Assembly: GCA_905220665.1 (NCBI GenBank) | Contig: CAJNAR010000003.1 | Coordinates: forward strand, 310,001 to 374,000 | DNA: 64,000 nucleotides | Source: Albugo candida | Lineage: Eukaryota; Oomycota; Peronosporomycetes; Albuginales; Albuginaceae | Direction: 5' to 3' | Shown: positions 10,452 to 22,516 of the stretch, one piece after another | Layout: each line of letters starts with the position of its first letter | Numbering within the stretch: position 1 is the stretch's first letter | The notes under the pieces: model-generated | The model's database searches: none | Told to the model about the DNA's origin: nothing | Seen by the model: the letters and a program-made list of their open reading frames with translations, nothing else | Position numbers and translations under genes: made by a program

Positions 10452-13400
10452 TTATTTTCGCTTATACTGTCTCCTGTTTTCTCGCTCAAATCGAATCTCT
10501 TCTCCATACGCATTGTCTTCTTCTTCCCCTTCTTGTGTAAACGACGTGAGCTCGCGTGCGGCTGTGCTGAAGGACTTTTGCATGATGCGATAAGGACTAG
10601 TTTGTTGTTTATTTTGTGACACTCGAACGTTGTATCGAACTTTTTCTTCGTCATTTTCGTTCGGATCCGAAGATTCCAACTGAAGAGTGTGCGGTGACGC
10701 TGCGGTGGATCCTGTAGATTGAAGGCTCTTTTTGCGTTGAAGAAAAGCAGGCCCGCTCGTCTGTACAGGGGCATCCTCACCCAGTGCCAAGCGGACTGCT
10801 TGCTCGATGTAATCGGCAAGAACAGGAGTCTTCGTATCGTCTGTGTTGGTGACTCCTATCATCCGAGCAACGTGACGTATACCATGGTCAAGTTTCTAGC
10901 AAGTGAGGCATCATAAGATCAGTTGTATCAATGTAGAAGAGTCTTATCACCTGTAAAAGATTGCGTAGATGGAGTGCATTCTCCCTTTTTCGCTGGGTGA
11001 CAGAAATTGCGTTCATGACCTCGGATTCTGCCAATTTTAAGTTCTGTAGGTATGCCGCTTCAGTTTGTGTTGTGCTTGTTTGTTCCAACTCTGCTCGAGA
11101 AAAGTTTAGATTCTCATCGACGTGCGGTAATTCAATCACATCATTTTTGACTGTACTAAAAGGTGGATTGTCTGTATCATTGTTCTCAAGCTTCACCCGC
11201 GCGAGATCCAACTTTAGCCTTTCTAGATGCTGGCGAGAATGTAACAAGCACTCCTCAGTCTTTGATTCTTCTTCTTGAAGCTGCAACTCGTGTTGATGCA
11301 AATCTTTCCATAATACATGGACCTCATTCGAATCATTGAGACCAGCATGACGTAATAAATCTACCAGCTCTCTCTCTGCATCGGGGTATGCTGGTGACTT
11401 TTCTTGGCCAGAATCGCTTAAATACGAGTTTTGAGAATCGGCTTGCACTCCCGGATGATGTTCGGTCGAGTACTTCTTCGGAATTGACGGAGAATGAACC
11501 TTTTTGAGCTTTTCGGTTGTAGATTTTGAACTGTACCGCTCAACAGCTAATCTTTGCTGCCTGTGATTTTGCCATCGTTTACGTTTGATAATCGCACGAT
11601 GTACGCGAACCTTCTCCATCAAAGCCTGCTCAACACTATCTATCTTTGATAATAGAAGATTCTTCTCTTGATTCACAGCATGTACTTTTTCTCTTACACC
11701 AGCAATTTCATGTTTACATTTAACGATATCAACATCACACCTTTCGAGTATGTTGGAGTTTCTTGCCGGATTGGCTTCGCAGTGACGAACGACTGCCTTA
11801 TAATAATCGCTCAATTGCCTACCCAACACAGTTTCTTTGCCAGCAGATACTATCCGCTGTTGCAATTCTTCTTCTTTGTCCCTTTCATGCCCAACATGGC
11901 CAGTCGTAGCTCGAGAATCCATCAATTGTGCATCCAAAGACTTTAGAAGCGCTAGTTTTTCTTTTTCCAGAAATATGCTTTGGTTATATTTTGTACGGAT
12001 TTCCAGCAGTTGATTACTCCAGTGTTCTAGATCATCCGGTGAGCAATGCAAAGCGTCCTGATAAATGAAACGATCGGACACGTCTGTGTCATTATTGTCT
12101 TCAAGGCTAGGCTTCTCAAGCACGTCTGGAATGTCCGAAGCTGTCTTTTTCGTTCTTTTTTGAGGAATCAAGGAAGCAATTTCTTTATGTCTAGCTGAAG
12201 ATTGACGAACGTCCCCTTCTTCTCCTTTTGTGGATAGCTTGCTAACACTTGCATTTAAAGGGTGCGATTGGAGGCTTTTATCTCTCGTTGTATCAATACA
12301 ATCTGAAAAGTGGTGCGCAAAAGCGATCGCAAACAGAGGAAACTGCACCCAGAGCCATCGTTGGAGATAGTATGAGTCACTTTCCTGCAAGCTTGCGGTT
12401 GCAAAGCCTTCGTCGAGCTGGCTGGTATAAAAGTTCGCACAGAATGGTTTTTTCGAAGACGTCTGTGCTGCAAGTGAAGATATAAAATCTTTCCATTGAG
12501 GAGCCCTCGGTCTATGGTTGCTGACATTCTGAACGATATAAAGGTCGAATCGAGCTTGGTACTCTCGTAGAAACTCGGTGAGATTTAGAAGAAGAGCCAA
12601 TAGGGTCTTGGAATTCGGTCTGTCACGATGTATATAGCGATCCAGGCTTTTGACAAATTCATCGACCGGATCAGCGACTGGATGATTCTTACGAAGTATG
12701 GTCCAGTGTGCAAAATACTCCTCGCGATTATAAGCGGTCCACCATAGCTGAAACAAATCGATGTCACTCAGCAAACTTGTCAACGTTGGCCAAAGTTCAC
12801 ATCGTTCGAGCTGGATCGGTAATTCCAAAATGCGGAGTTGAGAGGCGTCCGCTTTCTCGAAATATTGTGCTAGTTCGCGGAAATATGATAAATGTAATTT
12901 TGAATCCTGTAGGAAGCCAAATCGGACTAAAAGTCGAAAAGTGTTGTGATTGAAATTGTAGCAATACATCTTTTGAGGCTTCTCTCCAGCCATCCAACTA
13001 TCGGTTTTGATCTGCAACAAGTGCGGTTTGATAAGGCTGAAAATATTTTTAAAAACGGATGGAGATATGTCTCTACTGACAAGCTGCATGAGGTCTTCCT
13101 CCCTAAGGCCGTATCTTGAGACCACTAATAAACTTAGAAGATGTCTAATCACAAGCACATGCTGTTTCGTGGATAGATTGTCATCAAGATATTGTCTGTG
13201 TGCTAAGATTACTTCAGTTCTTCTCCCATTTCTCTCCAAAATGGGGTTCTCAGAACCACCCAGTGCGCGCTCTTGAGTGTTTGATTTGTCCATCCTTTTG
13301 AGCGGAACTGCCGGATTGACTTTGGGGGAGGCTATTCTATCCATTAAACTTGTCGATTTTCGTTGGATACTAATTGAATTATTTCGAGAAGCCAAAAGTC

Positions 13401-14733
13401 CTTCCTCTTCTATTATGTATCGGTTCCATTCTCTCAGGATCAGAATGTATAACCCAATAGGTGAATCAACTTTTGTGGCTTTTGCAATCCATGAAGCTAC
13501 CGTGTATCCACGCAATGATTGATTGGAAGATCTAAAGCGCTCTGTTGTATTCGTTTGTTCTAATAGCAGTCGAATATAGAGAGGATTAGAACTTCCTGGT
13601 GCTGCAATGATTAAATCCACTTCTCTTTGTCGTAGTTGCAGTCCCTCACGTTCAGCATATGACTAGAAAACTTATCGATAAGAATACTCGCGTTTCGATG
13701 GAAACAGCATCACCTTTATGATAATTCGGCAGGTATCATGATGTATTGGCTCGATAGCAAGAACTATCTCGCATCGTCGATGTAGCTCACGGATGGTGCT
13801 TCTCTGGAGCGTTGAATTTGCATAAGAGCTCTCGTCATCTTGAGGGTAACGTCGCTCGTTCGCTGTATCGAAAGAAGCGTCACGATGAGACAAAAGCTCA
13901 GTATTTGTCATCTTCGCGGAAAAAATGATTCTAACGTTCGATGGAAGGACCATCGGAAGCCATAATAATGAATGTGTACCATCGTTAGCTCTTAGGCAAT
14001 CCACCCCATCCACTACCAATATGATACTGGTGAAATATGAGCCTTCACTCCACAAGTAGAGCAGATAAGGAAAAGCAAGCCTTACCGCACTTTTGTCCCC
14101 TCAGCAGAAAGATCTTTAGCAAAGAATTTTGTTTTGTTGAGAACTCCTTCCAAACAACGAATCAAAGAAAATCTTAATTTTTCTTCGTCCTTTTCCTGAG
14201 GTACGTCAAAATCATGCAATTTGAATGTTTTTTTCAAATGGGAAAATAGTCGATGCAAGAAGCTACCAATTTTGATGCTCTCATATGTGCAGCCGCAAAA
14301 GTGCGTAAAGATATACTCGTTCTTCCCTATCGATGAGTTCTGTCGTCGAGCAGCCCAATACGCTAACAAAGCCGACTTTCCACTTCCGGTGTTGCCAAAT
14401 ATTACTAACGGTTGACATGATGCACTACCCAGTGGATTGTTATTACAGTCCGACTTATCCAAGGCTTTCTTGGCAGCAATCGATTTCTCCCCACAAAAGT
14501 CATCTAGAACCCGCAGATAATTCTCATTCGGTACATAAACGAAATCTCTTGTTCGACTAAGATGCATCAGATTTTATAAATAATCAACGAAATCCTTGCT
14601 CGATCGCATACCTGTCAGAGAAAGCTTGATGTGCTGCATTTTCTCGACAGACATTAAAGCTTTCTGTGAAAGGCACACTTTTGTGATCGAGTCCGTCTAT
14701 GTCATCGGATATCGGAATTGGGAATTCGGCCAT
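10452..14733 (-). CDS. Nephrocystin-3-like NACHT/STAND NTPase with coiled coils, 5 exons
   Basis: CDS complement(join(10452..10895,10951..13662,13714..14047,14086..14556,14612..14733)), 1360 aa. What look like four separate ORFs join in frame through four short introns (55, 51, 38 and 55 nt). The P-loop GNTGSGKS lies at about 95-102 and a Walker B IILVVDGVD at about 206-214. The entry block YVPNENYLRVLDDFC before the P-loop and the NPLYIRLLLEQ stretch after the NTPase resemble NPHP3 and related ciliary NACHT proteins. The second half is not TPR-like as in NPHP3; it is charged, with long heptad-rich helices (about 780-1180) consistent with coiled coil. The 38-nt intron (14048-14085) with a GGAG acceptor is unusually short. 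A ciliary or signalling role is inferred only. The last exon adds the ADYIEQAVRLALGED block and a low-complexity tail. Confidence 0.72.
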
Positions 14734-14800
14734 TTACGCATGCAGTAGTGATCCGTCAGAAAAAATGTTCTATGTATAGAGATTATGCATTGTATCTGAT

Positions 14801-16303
14801 TTAGGTCGTCACTTTCTTCCTTTTCCTATTTCTTCTCTTCCGTTGGATTGTGGATTTTTTTTCAGTGTTGTTTTCAGTAGTTAGCTGCTCAGTAATGGCT
14901 AATGATCGCGGTGTTGTTGCTACTTGATCCTTCTCACGTTCGAAATATGCGACAAAGAAGCCATTGGTGCCGTCTTCAATTGCATTCGCTCGCACCATCA
15001 ATTTCGCATCAGATGATGACACTCCATTGACGGGAATACCTCGTCGCGGCCAGAATGGTAAACATTCTTTGAGTCGAAACCTATTCGACCCTTTTACTTT
15101 TTGAGTAGCCAAAGCTGCTGAAACGACCTCTTCGTTTTCAATCTTAAAAACCGAGCATGTTGAGTACACTATGCGGTCTACTTGGTCGAATGAGAAAGCT
15201 TTGCGTAGCATCAATAATTGAAATCTAGCAAGGGACTCTATCCTCTTGTGTGTCGTGCCATCTTCTTGCTCTAGGTCGTAGTCGGTCATCTCAGGTCTGC
15301 TAGCAATGTCTAGTAGATGATCAAATCGGTTATTCATTCCAGAACCCGAGCAAGAAGGATCTAGTACGATACTCTTCACATTTTCATAACGACGATCGTG
15401 TATATCGGCATCCAAAAAGTCTTGACAGGAAGCCTGCACAATCCCATCCGCTCCACACAATTCTAAACGACTTTCTAGTATCTTCAGTCGTGCTGTCGAA
15501 CGATCAAACGCAAACACTTTACTATTCGTTGACATTCCCACCAACGTTTTTCCCAAAAGCATCGCTAAATGGGTTGTTTTGTTTCCTGGAGCTGCGCAAG
15601 CATCAATTATGTCTCCACCAGGCCATGCTGGATCACTTAGTAATACAAATGCAGGGAAACAACTCGCTTTGTCCTGTAAGACCAACTTCCCTTCCCTTAC
15701 TAGCTCATGATCATGGAGTTCGATATTCCGAGGCAAAACGAGTAGGTCAGGAATATGGACATCGTTTTGTGCCTTTGTCGTCTCAATGAATTCCGCTATC
15801 TCCTCTTTCCGTGCTTTGAGCGTATTCACACGTATATATCTGGGGATATCCACTTGTGTAGAGCACTTTCTATTTTCAATTGGCAATAAATCTTCATGAT
15901 CGCACACCTTCTCTTTAATTTTCATCCGCACAAGTGCTTCGCGCAACGCATTTGCGTGCTTCATGATTTCACGTTTCATGAACCCCCCACCAGCGATGCT
16001 CTTCTTTTTACCAAACAACAGGTCATAAATTGAGATGTAGATGGTCGCCAGAGTCACTGAAATGATTTGACTTTCTTTACTCTTTGACTTCGATTTGCAT
16101 AATTGTCTGACCCGAGATTGGAATAATGGAACGGCTGCCACTAACTTTTCTAGAAGCGGTTTATGGCGGAGAGTTTCGCACACAAGAGCGAATGAACTTT
16201 TGGTATTAATAATATCAGGTGAGTACAACAGAGACTTGAGCCCGCCTCGACGATTCTCATACTTTTGTAGCAATGACGCGGCTTCTTTGTACAGGTCGCT
16301 CAT
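14801..16303 (-). CDS. NSUN5/Rcm1-type 25S/28S rRNA cytosine-C5 methyltransferase
   Basis: A single exon of 500 aa starts at ATG 16303. The frame extends four codons upstream from a TTG, but MSDLYKEAA is the natural start. It transfers a methyl group from S-adenosylmethionine to a cytosine in large-subunit rRNA in the nucleolus. The SAM-binding motif DACAAPGNKTTHLA, the DPSCSGSG motif with the release/proton cysteine, and the second cysteine in VYSTCSVFKIENEEVV are all present. The N-terminal helical region and YIRVNTLKA block match NSUN5 and Rcm1. A basic C-terminus (KRRNRKRKKV) is probably a nucleolar localisation signal. The length is close to family members. It lies 67 bases downstream of the NTPase start and 121 bases from the HECT stop, on the same strand. 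Confidence 0.9.
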   Translation of the reverse strand: MSDLYKEAASLLQKYENRRGGLKSLLYSPDIINTKSSFALVCETLRHKPLLEKLVAAVPLFQSRVRQLCKSKSKSKESQIISVTLATIYISIYDLLFGKKKSIAGGGFMKREIMKHANALREALVRMKIKEKVCDHEDLLPIENRKCSTQVDIPRYIRVNTLKARKEEIAEFIETTKAQNDVHIPDLLVLPRNIELHDHELVREGKLVLQDKASCFPAFVLLSDPAWPGGDIIDACAAPGNKTTHLAMLLGKTLVGMSTNSKVFAFDRSTARLKILESRLELCGADGIVQASCQDFLDADIHDRRYENVKSIVLDPSCSGSGMNNRFDHLLDIASRPEMTDYDLEQEDGTTHKRIESLARFQLLMLRKAFSFDQVDRIVYSTCSVFKIENEEVVSAALATQKVKGSNRFRLKECLPFWPRRGIPVNGVSSSDAKLMVRANAIEDGTNGFFVAYFEREKDQVATTPRSLAITEQLTTENNTEKKSTIQRKRRNRKRKKVTT

Positions 16304-16424
16304 CTGTATGAGCAATTACCGTGTTCCCCTGATTATTATCTCAATCCAGCTTTCGAGAAAGCTGACATTTTTTTCGCGAATACTTCTATGTAATTCCTTT
16401 CAAGATAGACGCGTTCTATTCCGC

Positions 16425-19400
16425 TCAGCAGCTCGTATCATCCTGTAAGGACAGCAAATGCAAAGAATCCAAGCTGTCATCCGGAGACGGAGAGACATGT
16501 CCTGTGTTTCGTGCTGCAATTGCAGAGACATTCGACGTCGCGTCGAGGCTGTAACCTTGTGAGTAATCGACTGCTTCTATCAGCTTCTTTCTCATCAGAT
16601 GCTGGAGCTCCTCTTCAAGATCTTTTACTGTCCTTTTAGAGCCTCCTTCCGCGCACTGATGTCTCCAGTTGATAGCTTTCCAGTAATTTGGTAACTCCAA
16701 TGTATTATCGCAAGTCTGAAAAAGAGTATTGTCGGACGAATTAGATGCAAAGAAGAAGAGGGAAGCATACATGTGACTGTGGTAGCATGAATAAAAGCTT
16801 TTTAAGGTCTTGTGATGTGTCCTCTGGAAAAGGCATCTCGATGCGTAAAAACTATACTGGAGAGTGAGTACAAGACTAACGCAAACGCTATGTCCACTCA
16901 CCTCAGTACCTGGTAGAGGGAAGGATGCCACTCCCGTGATGAATTTGACTAGCTTTCGCTGTGTTGTGAGATCGAATGCATCCACCACTTTCCAGAAAGT
17001 TTGTTGCAAGATTTCGCATTCAGCAAATGCGAGATCACAAGCGATCCGGTATATTTCACGCAAGGTCTTCGTATCTTGCTTAGAACTCTTCCAAGAGTGA
17101 AGCATATCATGGATATCAGCTGAAGAAATGTGCTCCGCCCTGAGCGTAGCTAGGGGTAATGTAATGTCAAAACCATGCTTGATGTGCTGAATCTGCCATT
17201 TGTAATACGTAGCCTCTCCAAAATGGTTTTCTAGAACGAGATTGATATACTCCCCGTATGTCAAAGCTGTATCCATTCCTTCAAGTCTGAGGTATTCAAC
17301 AAAATCTTTCGGAGGTAATGCCTCGAGCTTTTCCAAAGCCTTCACCATGTCTGGATTCAGTGCCCTCGCTAGATCTAGCAGATCTTGTTGATCGTGTGGC
17401 TCATGAGAACATAGTAAACTGTAAAAGTGAGCAGGTATCATGATGTGATCAAGCCTTGTGAGATTGACTATGGCGTTCGCCAGAAACCACCCAAGGAATA
17501 TCAGGCGCTCTCGCGATTCTATTGTATCAGGGAGATCTCGATTAAACCATACAGACTCGTTCCCTTGTATGTAAGAAAGCACGGGTGTAGTATGGTGATA
17601 CAATCGTACATCGCGCACAGGCACATGCATAGTGTTATTGGATACTGATATGTCAAGCATGGCTGTACTACTATCCACAATTGTAGTAATCACACAAGTG
17701 CGTGAAGTTCCGTCGATATCTGTCCACACAAGTCGAACACCAGGACTAAGTCTTTCGCAACATGTGGCGCAGAATAATCGATTGCCTTCAATTACAATCT
17801 CAGCGTCTGATTCTCCAAGAACGTCAAGCATGTTTTCAGTCAGCTTCCAGGGTTCTGTAAAAGAATCCGATACAAGGAAGAACCATTCTTTAAGAGGTCC
17901 TCTTCCTTCTCCTTCCTCGACGTGAATAGAGTTTATCATCTTGTCACCAAATCTGCTTTTGAAGTAAGGGGTTATCGCGAATAAATTTCGACCACTCAAG
18001 CCGCCAGCTTCTATCACGGCACTCATACTCGATCCCAGCACATCACCACGGTCGCACAGAACAATGAGCTTCTCTGTACGTATTGAATCTGTATCATCAA
18101 GTCGCTCGAATTCTTCGAGTTCCAAACTCAGTGATGCATTTATATGTATCTGCTTGCAACATGAATCAATCAGCGCGTTGTCGCGGCTTACCACAAATTC
18201 GATGCTTTGAGAAAGTAGCTGAAAAACTTCTCTGCATCCAAATAGTAGCTTTCGATATGGTAAGTCTACCAAATAAGGGTAAAAGACGTGAATAAATGCA
18301 CAGATGCCAGTGGAGACTTGTTTTCTCATAAACTGATGCTCGTGTTCAAGTAGAAGCAAATCTCTGATGCCTTCCCACATGTTGCAGCGTTCGATATGAT
18401 TACTTGCTACCTCAATGACTTCGCTAAAGTTCATTTCAGTTCTTGACTGGAGACGGGAAGCTATTCCATGAAACAGCTTGTTTACTATACAGTTGGTCTG
18501 ATTGAAAAGAGCATCAGACACCCCCAGCGATTGTGCAGCTTTGGAGTTTGAAATTGCTTCTAGTCGTGTACTTTGTGATGCTGTACCCAGACCATGACTG
18601 TTGAACACCGCCGGGATCGAAACGGTTGCTTCAATCCACTCAGTAAACGACGCACTATCAAACATATTTGAGACAGCATCTGAATCGCATTCCCAGTCGA
18701 AAGCTTCACATGTGAACATAAGGGGCAACTTCGATTTCTCCTTTGATATCGAGTACTTGAGAAGAAGCTCATTGAGTTGATGTAGTTCTGAGTTGTTTTT
18801 TCCGACATTCGAAACAGTAGCAATCCTTGTCTCACTTTCTTCATCGGCTATAGTCTCAAGTACGTATTGACCGTTCGACACGTGAGGCTGTGTGCTTCTG
18901 GCCAGCGGATCTGAAGTATCTCTATCCTCCAGTAAGGATAGAAGCTCACAGCCCATACTCATATCATCCTGGAATGAGTGCATTTGAGATAGCTTTGGCT
19001 GATTATATTCAAACCCTGGTGGGGCATTGCTTTGCATTTGATCAAATGCATTCTTGACATCTTTTTTCGTCAACTCTTTATCGCTTGTGGAGACAATCTG
19101 TCTAGTTGAGAGCTTGGTAAGGTCTGGCTCATATGTCGGGGTAAGCGCCACTTTATCAAGGACTAATTCGACCTCTTCATCTTCGTGATCCGAACCTGAC
19201 ATATCTTCGTAATCGTTTTCATATTCTTCATCGTCTGATTTCTGCGTTTCGGGAAGCTCGAATGTGCTTCTTTCCTTTTTAACGTCATTTGCCTTTTTCG
19301 CGATTGTAATACCCGTGGAAATGATGTCTTCACTACATAACGCACGAGGAGTTTTGGTCAACTTTGGAAGCTTGTTTCCCAGTCCGGTCAGAATGCGATC

Positions 19401-20383
19401 GCTTGGACCAGAATGTATAGGATCGGCTGCTCTCTGCTTATATTTGCTACGACGTACATTTTTGTGACGAATCTTTGGCAAATCTGGCAAATTAGATTTT
19501 TGTCGGTTTTGCGGTAGACTTATCATTTCTTCAATGATTGCTTTTGCAGCCAATGCTCGGTCCACCATGTGTTGATGCGGCTGAATCAATAATGCATTTC
19601 TTTCAGTATGTACGAGTTGTACTCCTTGACCCCGCAGCGCCTCGATCGCAAAATTCAAATCTCTCGACATCTTGAGAAAATAATCATCACCTCGCCAAAA
19701 GAAAACTGGCGTAGAAGAGGAATGAGTTCCTTTGATCAGCATCCACTCCACAAGGGCTTCCACGCATTCAATTCCTGCATCTTGCAGGCAAGTTGCGAGT
19801 TCTTGCGCTATTGCAGCGGATCCAGTATCCGAAGCAGGACTTGAAACGAACTTGCGCAGCCGTATTACAAGTTTCTCACGAACTTTAATGGCGTTCAACA
19901 CTTTCTGCATCATATCTTCTGACACATTCTTCGCTGATGTTGTAGCACCCTACGATAGAATTTAGCGTGTCAAGTCCTTCCAGAGACATGGAATGGCGTA
20001 TGATGCAAACTCACTTCCAACGGGATCAATCGAATGTCAGCTGCTACCTTGCGTGACATTTTTGGCTTAGAGAGATATTTCTTGGTTTCAGACTGTCGAG
20101 GAACGTCGTTCCTGTCAGACTGACTGAGTTTATATATCACATCGTCTTGCACGCGATTGATCAAGTTGAGCTTGGTTTGAGGCACAGCGGAGCGCAAGTG
20201 CGGAAGGTGCTGCGGTCGGGGTACAAGCGGAGGCTGAACATAGAATCGATCATTCCAGCCTGTCTCCAGCTCCACAAGTTTGTCTTGTGACAGAGGTGTA
20301 CGAAGTCGTCTGACACCCGATCGATTTGCAGGTTTGGTGCTTTTTAGCTTTTTTAATGTGCTTTTTTTCGATGGCTTCGTCAT
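16425..20383 (-). CDS. HECT-type E3 ubiquitin-protein ligase, 4 exons
   Basis: CDS complement(join(16425..16715,16771..16851,16902..19949,20015..20383)), 1262 aa. HECT ligases accept ubiquitin on a cysteine from an E2 and pass it to a substrate lysine. The HECT domain starts near residue 820 (LFAITPYFKSRFGDKMI, EGEGRGPLKEWFFLVS) and continues through LIFLGWFLANAIVN and FITGVASFPLPGTE. The catalytic Cys is residue 1168, at the first codons of the last exon (SHTCDNTLELPNY). The upstream 123-codon exon, which looks like a separate ORF, joins in phase 0 through intron 19950-20014 (GTGAGT...CGTAG). The N-terminal 800 residues contain acidic runs and no repeat I recognise, so the substrate class is unknown. 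The tail after the catalytic Cys is about 94 residues, longer than the usual 30-40. Confidence 0.88.
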
Positions 20384-20716
20384 GGCGTCAAACTATTGTA
20401 AAACTAGCATTTCTGGCAGTTTTCTTGATGAAAAGACGCGCTTACGAGTCTGTGCCGTGAAGCATGCGATCAAATGATGCAGGAGACCATGAGGAGCTTT
20501 CGTGCATGCTAAGAGTCACGGCTAAGTATCAGGGATTGGACATTTTGGGGCAGAGGAGAGTCAGCCAGCGAGATATTTCAGAAAGCAGACATATGCCGAA
20601 AGATTAATTATGTGATTCGTTATGAGGGTCCAAGTGATACACAGTCTAAAAAACCATAGCGATCCTCACCAGCAACGTTCGAGGCTTCACATCGAGCGTA
20701 CTTTGAAAAAAACACA
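20384..20716. other. Intergenic spacer, nothing recognised
   Basis: This stretch separates the HECT ligase start from the ABCF stop, both on the minus strand. It would hold the HECT promoter and the ABCF 3' untranslated region. I see no coding frame that looks real and no repeat shared with the gene-poor regions. Confidence 0.5.
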
Positions 20717-22516
20717 TCAGGCAAGTTTGAGCTGGCGGCGTACACGCATCTTGAAGTCAGAAATTTCTCCATCATAAACTCGGATTTGTTGATTTTCCAC
20801 CAGCCAGATTTCTTTAGCAACTTGAGAGATCAATCGCATGTCGTGGCTCACTAACAGCATCCCACCCTTGAAATCGTTGATCGCACGAGCCAAGGCATCA
20901 ATTGATTCCATATCAAGATGATTCGTGGGCTCATCCAACAAAAGCATATGAGCATTTTGCTGAGCCATGTAGGCAAACACCACTCGACTTTTTTGACCAT
21001 CCGAGAGTTGAGACATTACTTGGGTTTGCACTTCTCCGGAAATGCCGTATCGACCCAAGTAGGTTCGTACTTCTTCAACCGATTTCTTGGGGAACAAAGA
21101 GCGGAAATAATCTAGCGGATTTTGCTGTAAATCCAGCACATCGACAAAGTGCTGACTGAAACGAGCAACACGAAGCTTGCTATGCGGTCGGACATTTCCT
21201 GCGACGGGAACCAAATCGCCTGTAATGAGTTTCAATAAGGTGGTTTTTCCAGTACCATTTGCGCCAACCAAGGCAACACGAGAATCCATATCCAATCCCA
21301 TCTCTACTCCACTGTACAGTAGAGGACAATTTGGATAACCGAATGATACATTTTGAAACATCAAAACAGGTGGCGGGAGAGTTTCAGGATTTGGGAATTT
21401 GAAGTCACCTGTAGCCTCATGCATGACTTTTTCGGTCAAACCTTCTCTAACCATTTTCGCCAACGTCTTTTCTTTGCTTTGAGCTTGACGCGCTAATTTA
21501 GCAGAACCATGACCAAATCGAGCTATGTAATCTTTCATGTGTTTAATCTGATCTTGTTCCCATTGATAACGCTTCATTTGATTTTCTTCTTTTTCGAGTT
21601 TCGTTTTCACATACGTATCATAATTACCAGCATAATATTCCAATTTACGACTAGTAAGGTCGATGATGTTGGTGCACACTTCATTCATAAATTCTTGAGA
21701 ATGGGAGATAAGTAAGAGGATTTTTTTCCATTTTGATAAGTAGTCCTCCAACCAGACAACTGCTTCCATATCAAGATGGTTTGTTGGCTCATCCAGTAAC
21801 AGCAGAGTAGGCTGAATGAATAGAGCACGCGCCAGAGCGATTCGCATTCGCCAACCACCGGAAAATTCTCTCGTCTTTTTTTTCATCATATCTTCAGAGA
21901 AAGTTAGCCCAGTGAGAATCTGTCGAGCTCGAATTTCAGCTGTATCTGCATCGAGTTCATCTAGACGCTCGTAAATGTCGGTCAAACGCTCTGAAATTTG
22001 ACCTGATTCTTCATCGGAAATACCATCCTCAGTCATCTTTTCCGATAATATGTCCACTTCTGCCTGGAGCTTATTACGTTCATCATCAACGGCTAAAACT
22101 GCTTCAAGCGCGGTCATATCACCGGCTTCAATTTCGTGCTTCAAATGATAAATATCGATGCTCTCGGGAATGGGAACGCCTCTTGCGCCCAAAACATTCA
22201 TAAACGTCGATTTACCAGACCCATTACGTCCAATCAATCCGTAACGTCGTCCGTAGTTGAGCGATACATCACAGTCTTCCAGCAGTACCTTCCCGTAGTA
22301 TGTTATTGAAAAATTCAAAACAGTGATATCTTTGAAATTACGATGGACGCTACGTGAGTTGTGGGAGCATGTTGCAATAATTCCTTCTTCTGCCAGACGC
22401 TCTGCAAGAGACATTTTATCAAAGGAAGCTTCAAGCTCCAGTTTTTTCTTTTCATCAGCTGCCGCTTTCCTGGTCTCTTTCTTTCCTCTCCGCTCACGTT
22501 TCGATCGCGACGACAT
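20717..22516 (-). CDS. ABC-F ATPase of the ABCF2/ARB1 type
   Basis: An intronless frame of 599 aa starts at ATG 22516. ABCF2/Arb1 is a soluble twin ATPase that acts in ribosome biogenesis and translation, without membrane domains. Two ATP-binding cassettes are complete: Walker A GRNGSGKS and GANGTGKT, ABC signatures FSGGWRMR and LSDGQKSR, Walker B LLLLDEPTNHLD and MLLLDEPTNHLD, and the linker arm (IKHMKDYIARFGHGSAKLARQAQS) between them. The N-terminus is basic (MSSRSKRERRGKKE), as in yeast Arb1. The length fits the family (about 600). It is the last gene before the first gene-poor region. Confidence 0.94.
   Translation of the reverse strand: MSSRSKRERRGKKETRKAAADEKKKLELEASFDKMSLAERLAEEGIIATCSHNSRSVHRNFKDITVLNFSITYYGKVLLEDCDVSLNYGRRYGLIGRNGSGKSTFMNVLGARGVPIPESIDIYHLKHEIEAGDMTALEAVLAVDDERNKLQAEVDILSEKMTEDGISDEESGQISERLTDIYERLDELDADTAEIRARQILTGLTFSEDMMKKKTREFSGGWRMRIALARALFIQPTLLLLDEPTNHLDMEAVVWLEDYLSKWKKILLLISHSQEFMNEVCTNIIDLTSRKLEYYAGNYDTYVKTKLEKEENQMKRYQWEQDQIKHMKDYIARFGHGSAKLARQAQSKEKTLAKMVREGLTEKVMHEATGDFKFPNPETLPPPVLMFQNVSFGYPNCPLLYSGVEMGLDMDSRVALVGANGTGKTTLLKLITGDLVPVAGNVRPHSKLRVARFSQHFVDVLDLQQNPLDYFRSLFPKKSVEEVRTYLGRYGISGEVQTQVMSQLSDGQKSRVVFAYMAQQNAHMLLLDEPTNHLDMESIDALARAINDFKGGMLLVSHDMRLISQVAKEIWLVENQQIRVYDGEISDFKMRVRRQLKLA

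Noticed and set aside
10452..10862. A separate 136-aa gene starting at ATG 10862
   Set aside because: An intron (10896-10950) joins it in frame to the end of the NTPase gene, so it is the last exon of that gene.
19970..20383. A separate 137-aa basic protein upstream of the HECT ORF
   Set aside because: GTGAGT...CGTAG joins it in phase 0 to the HECT frame.
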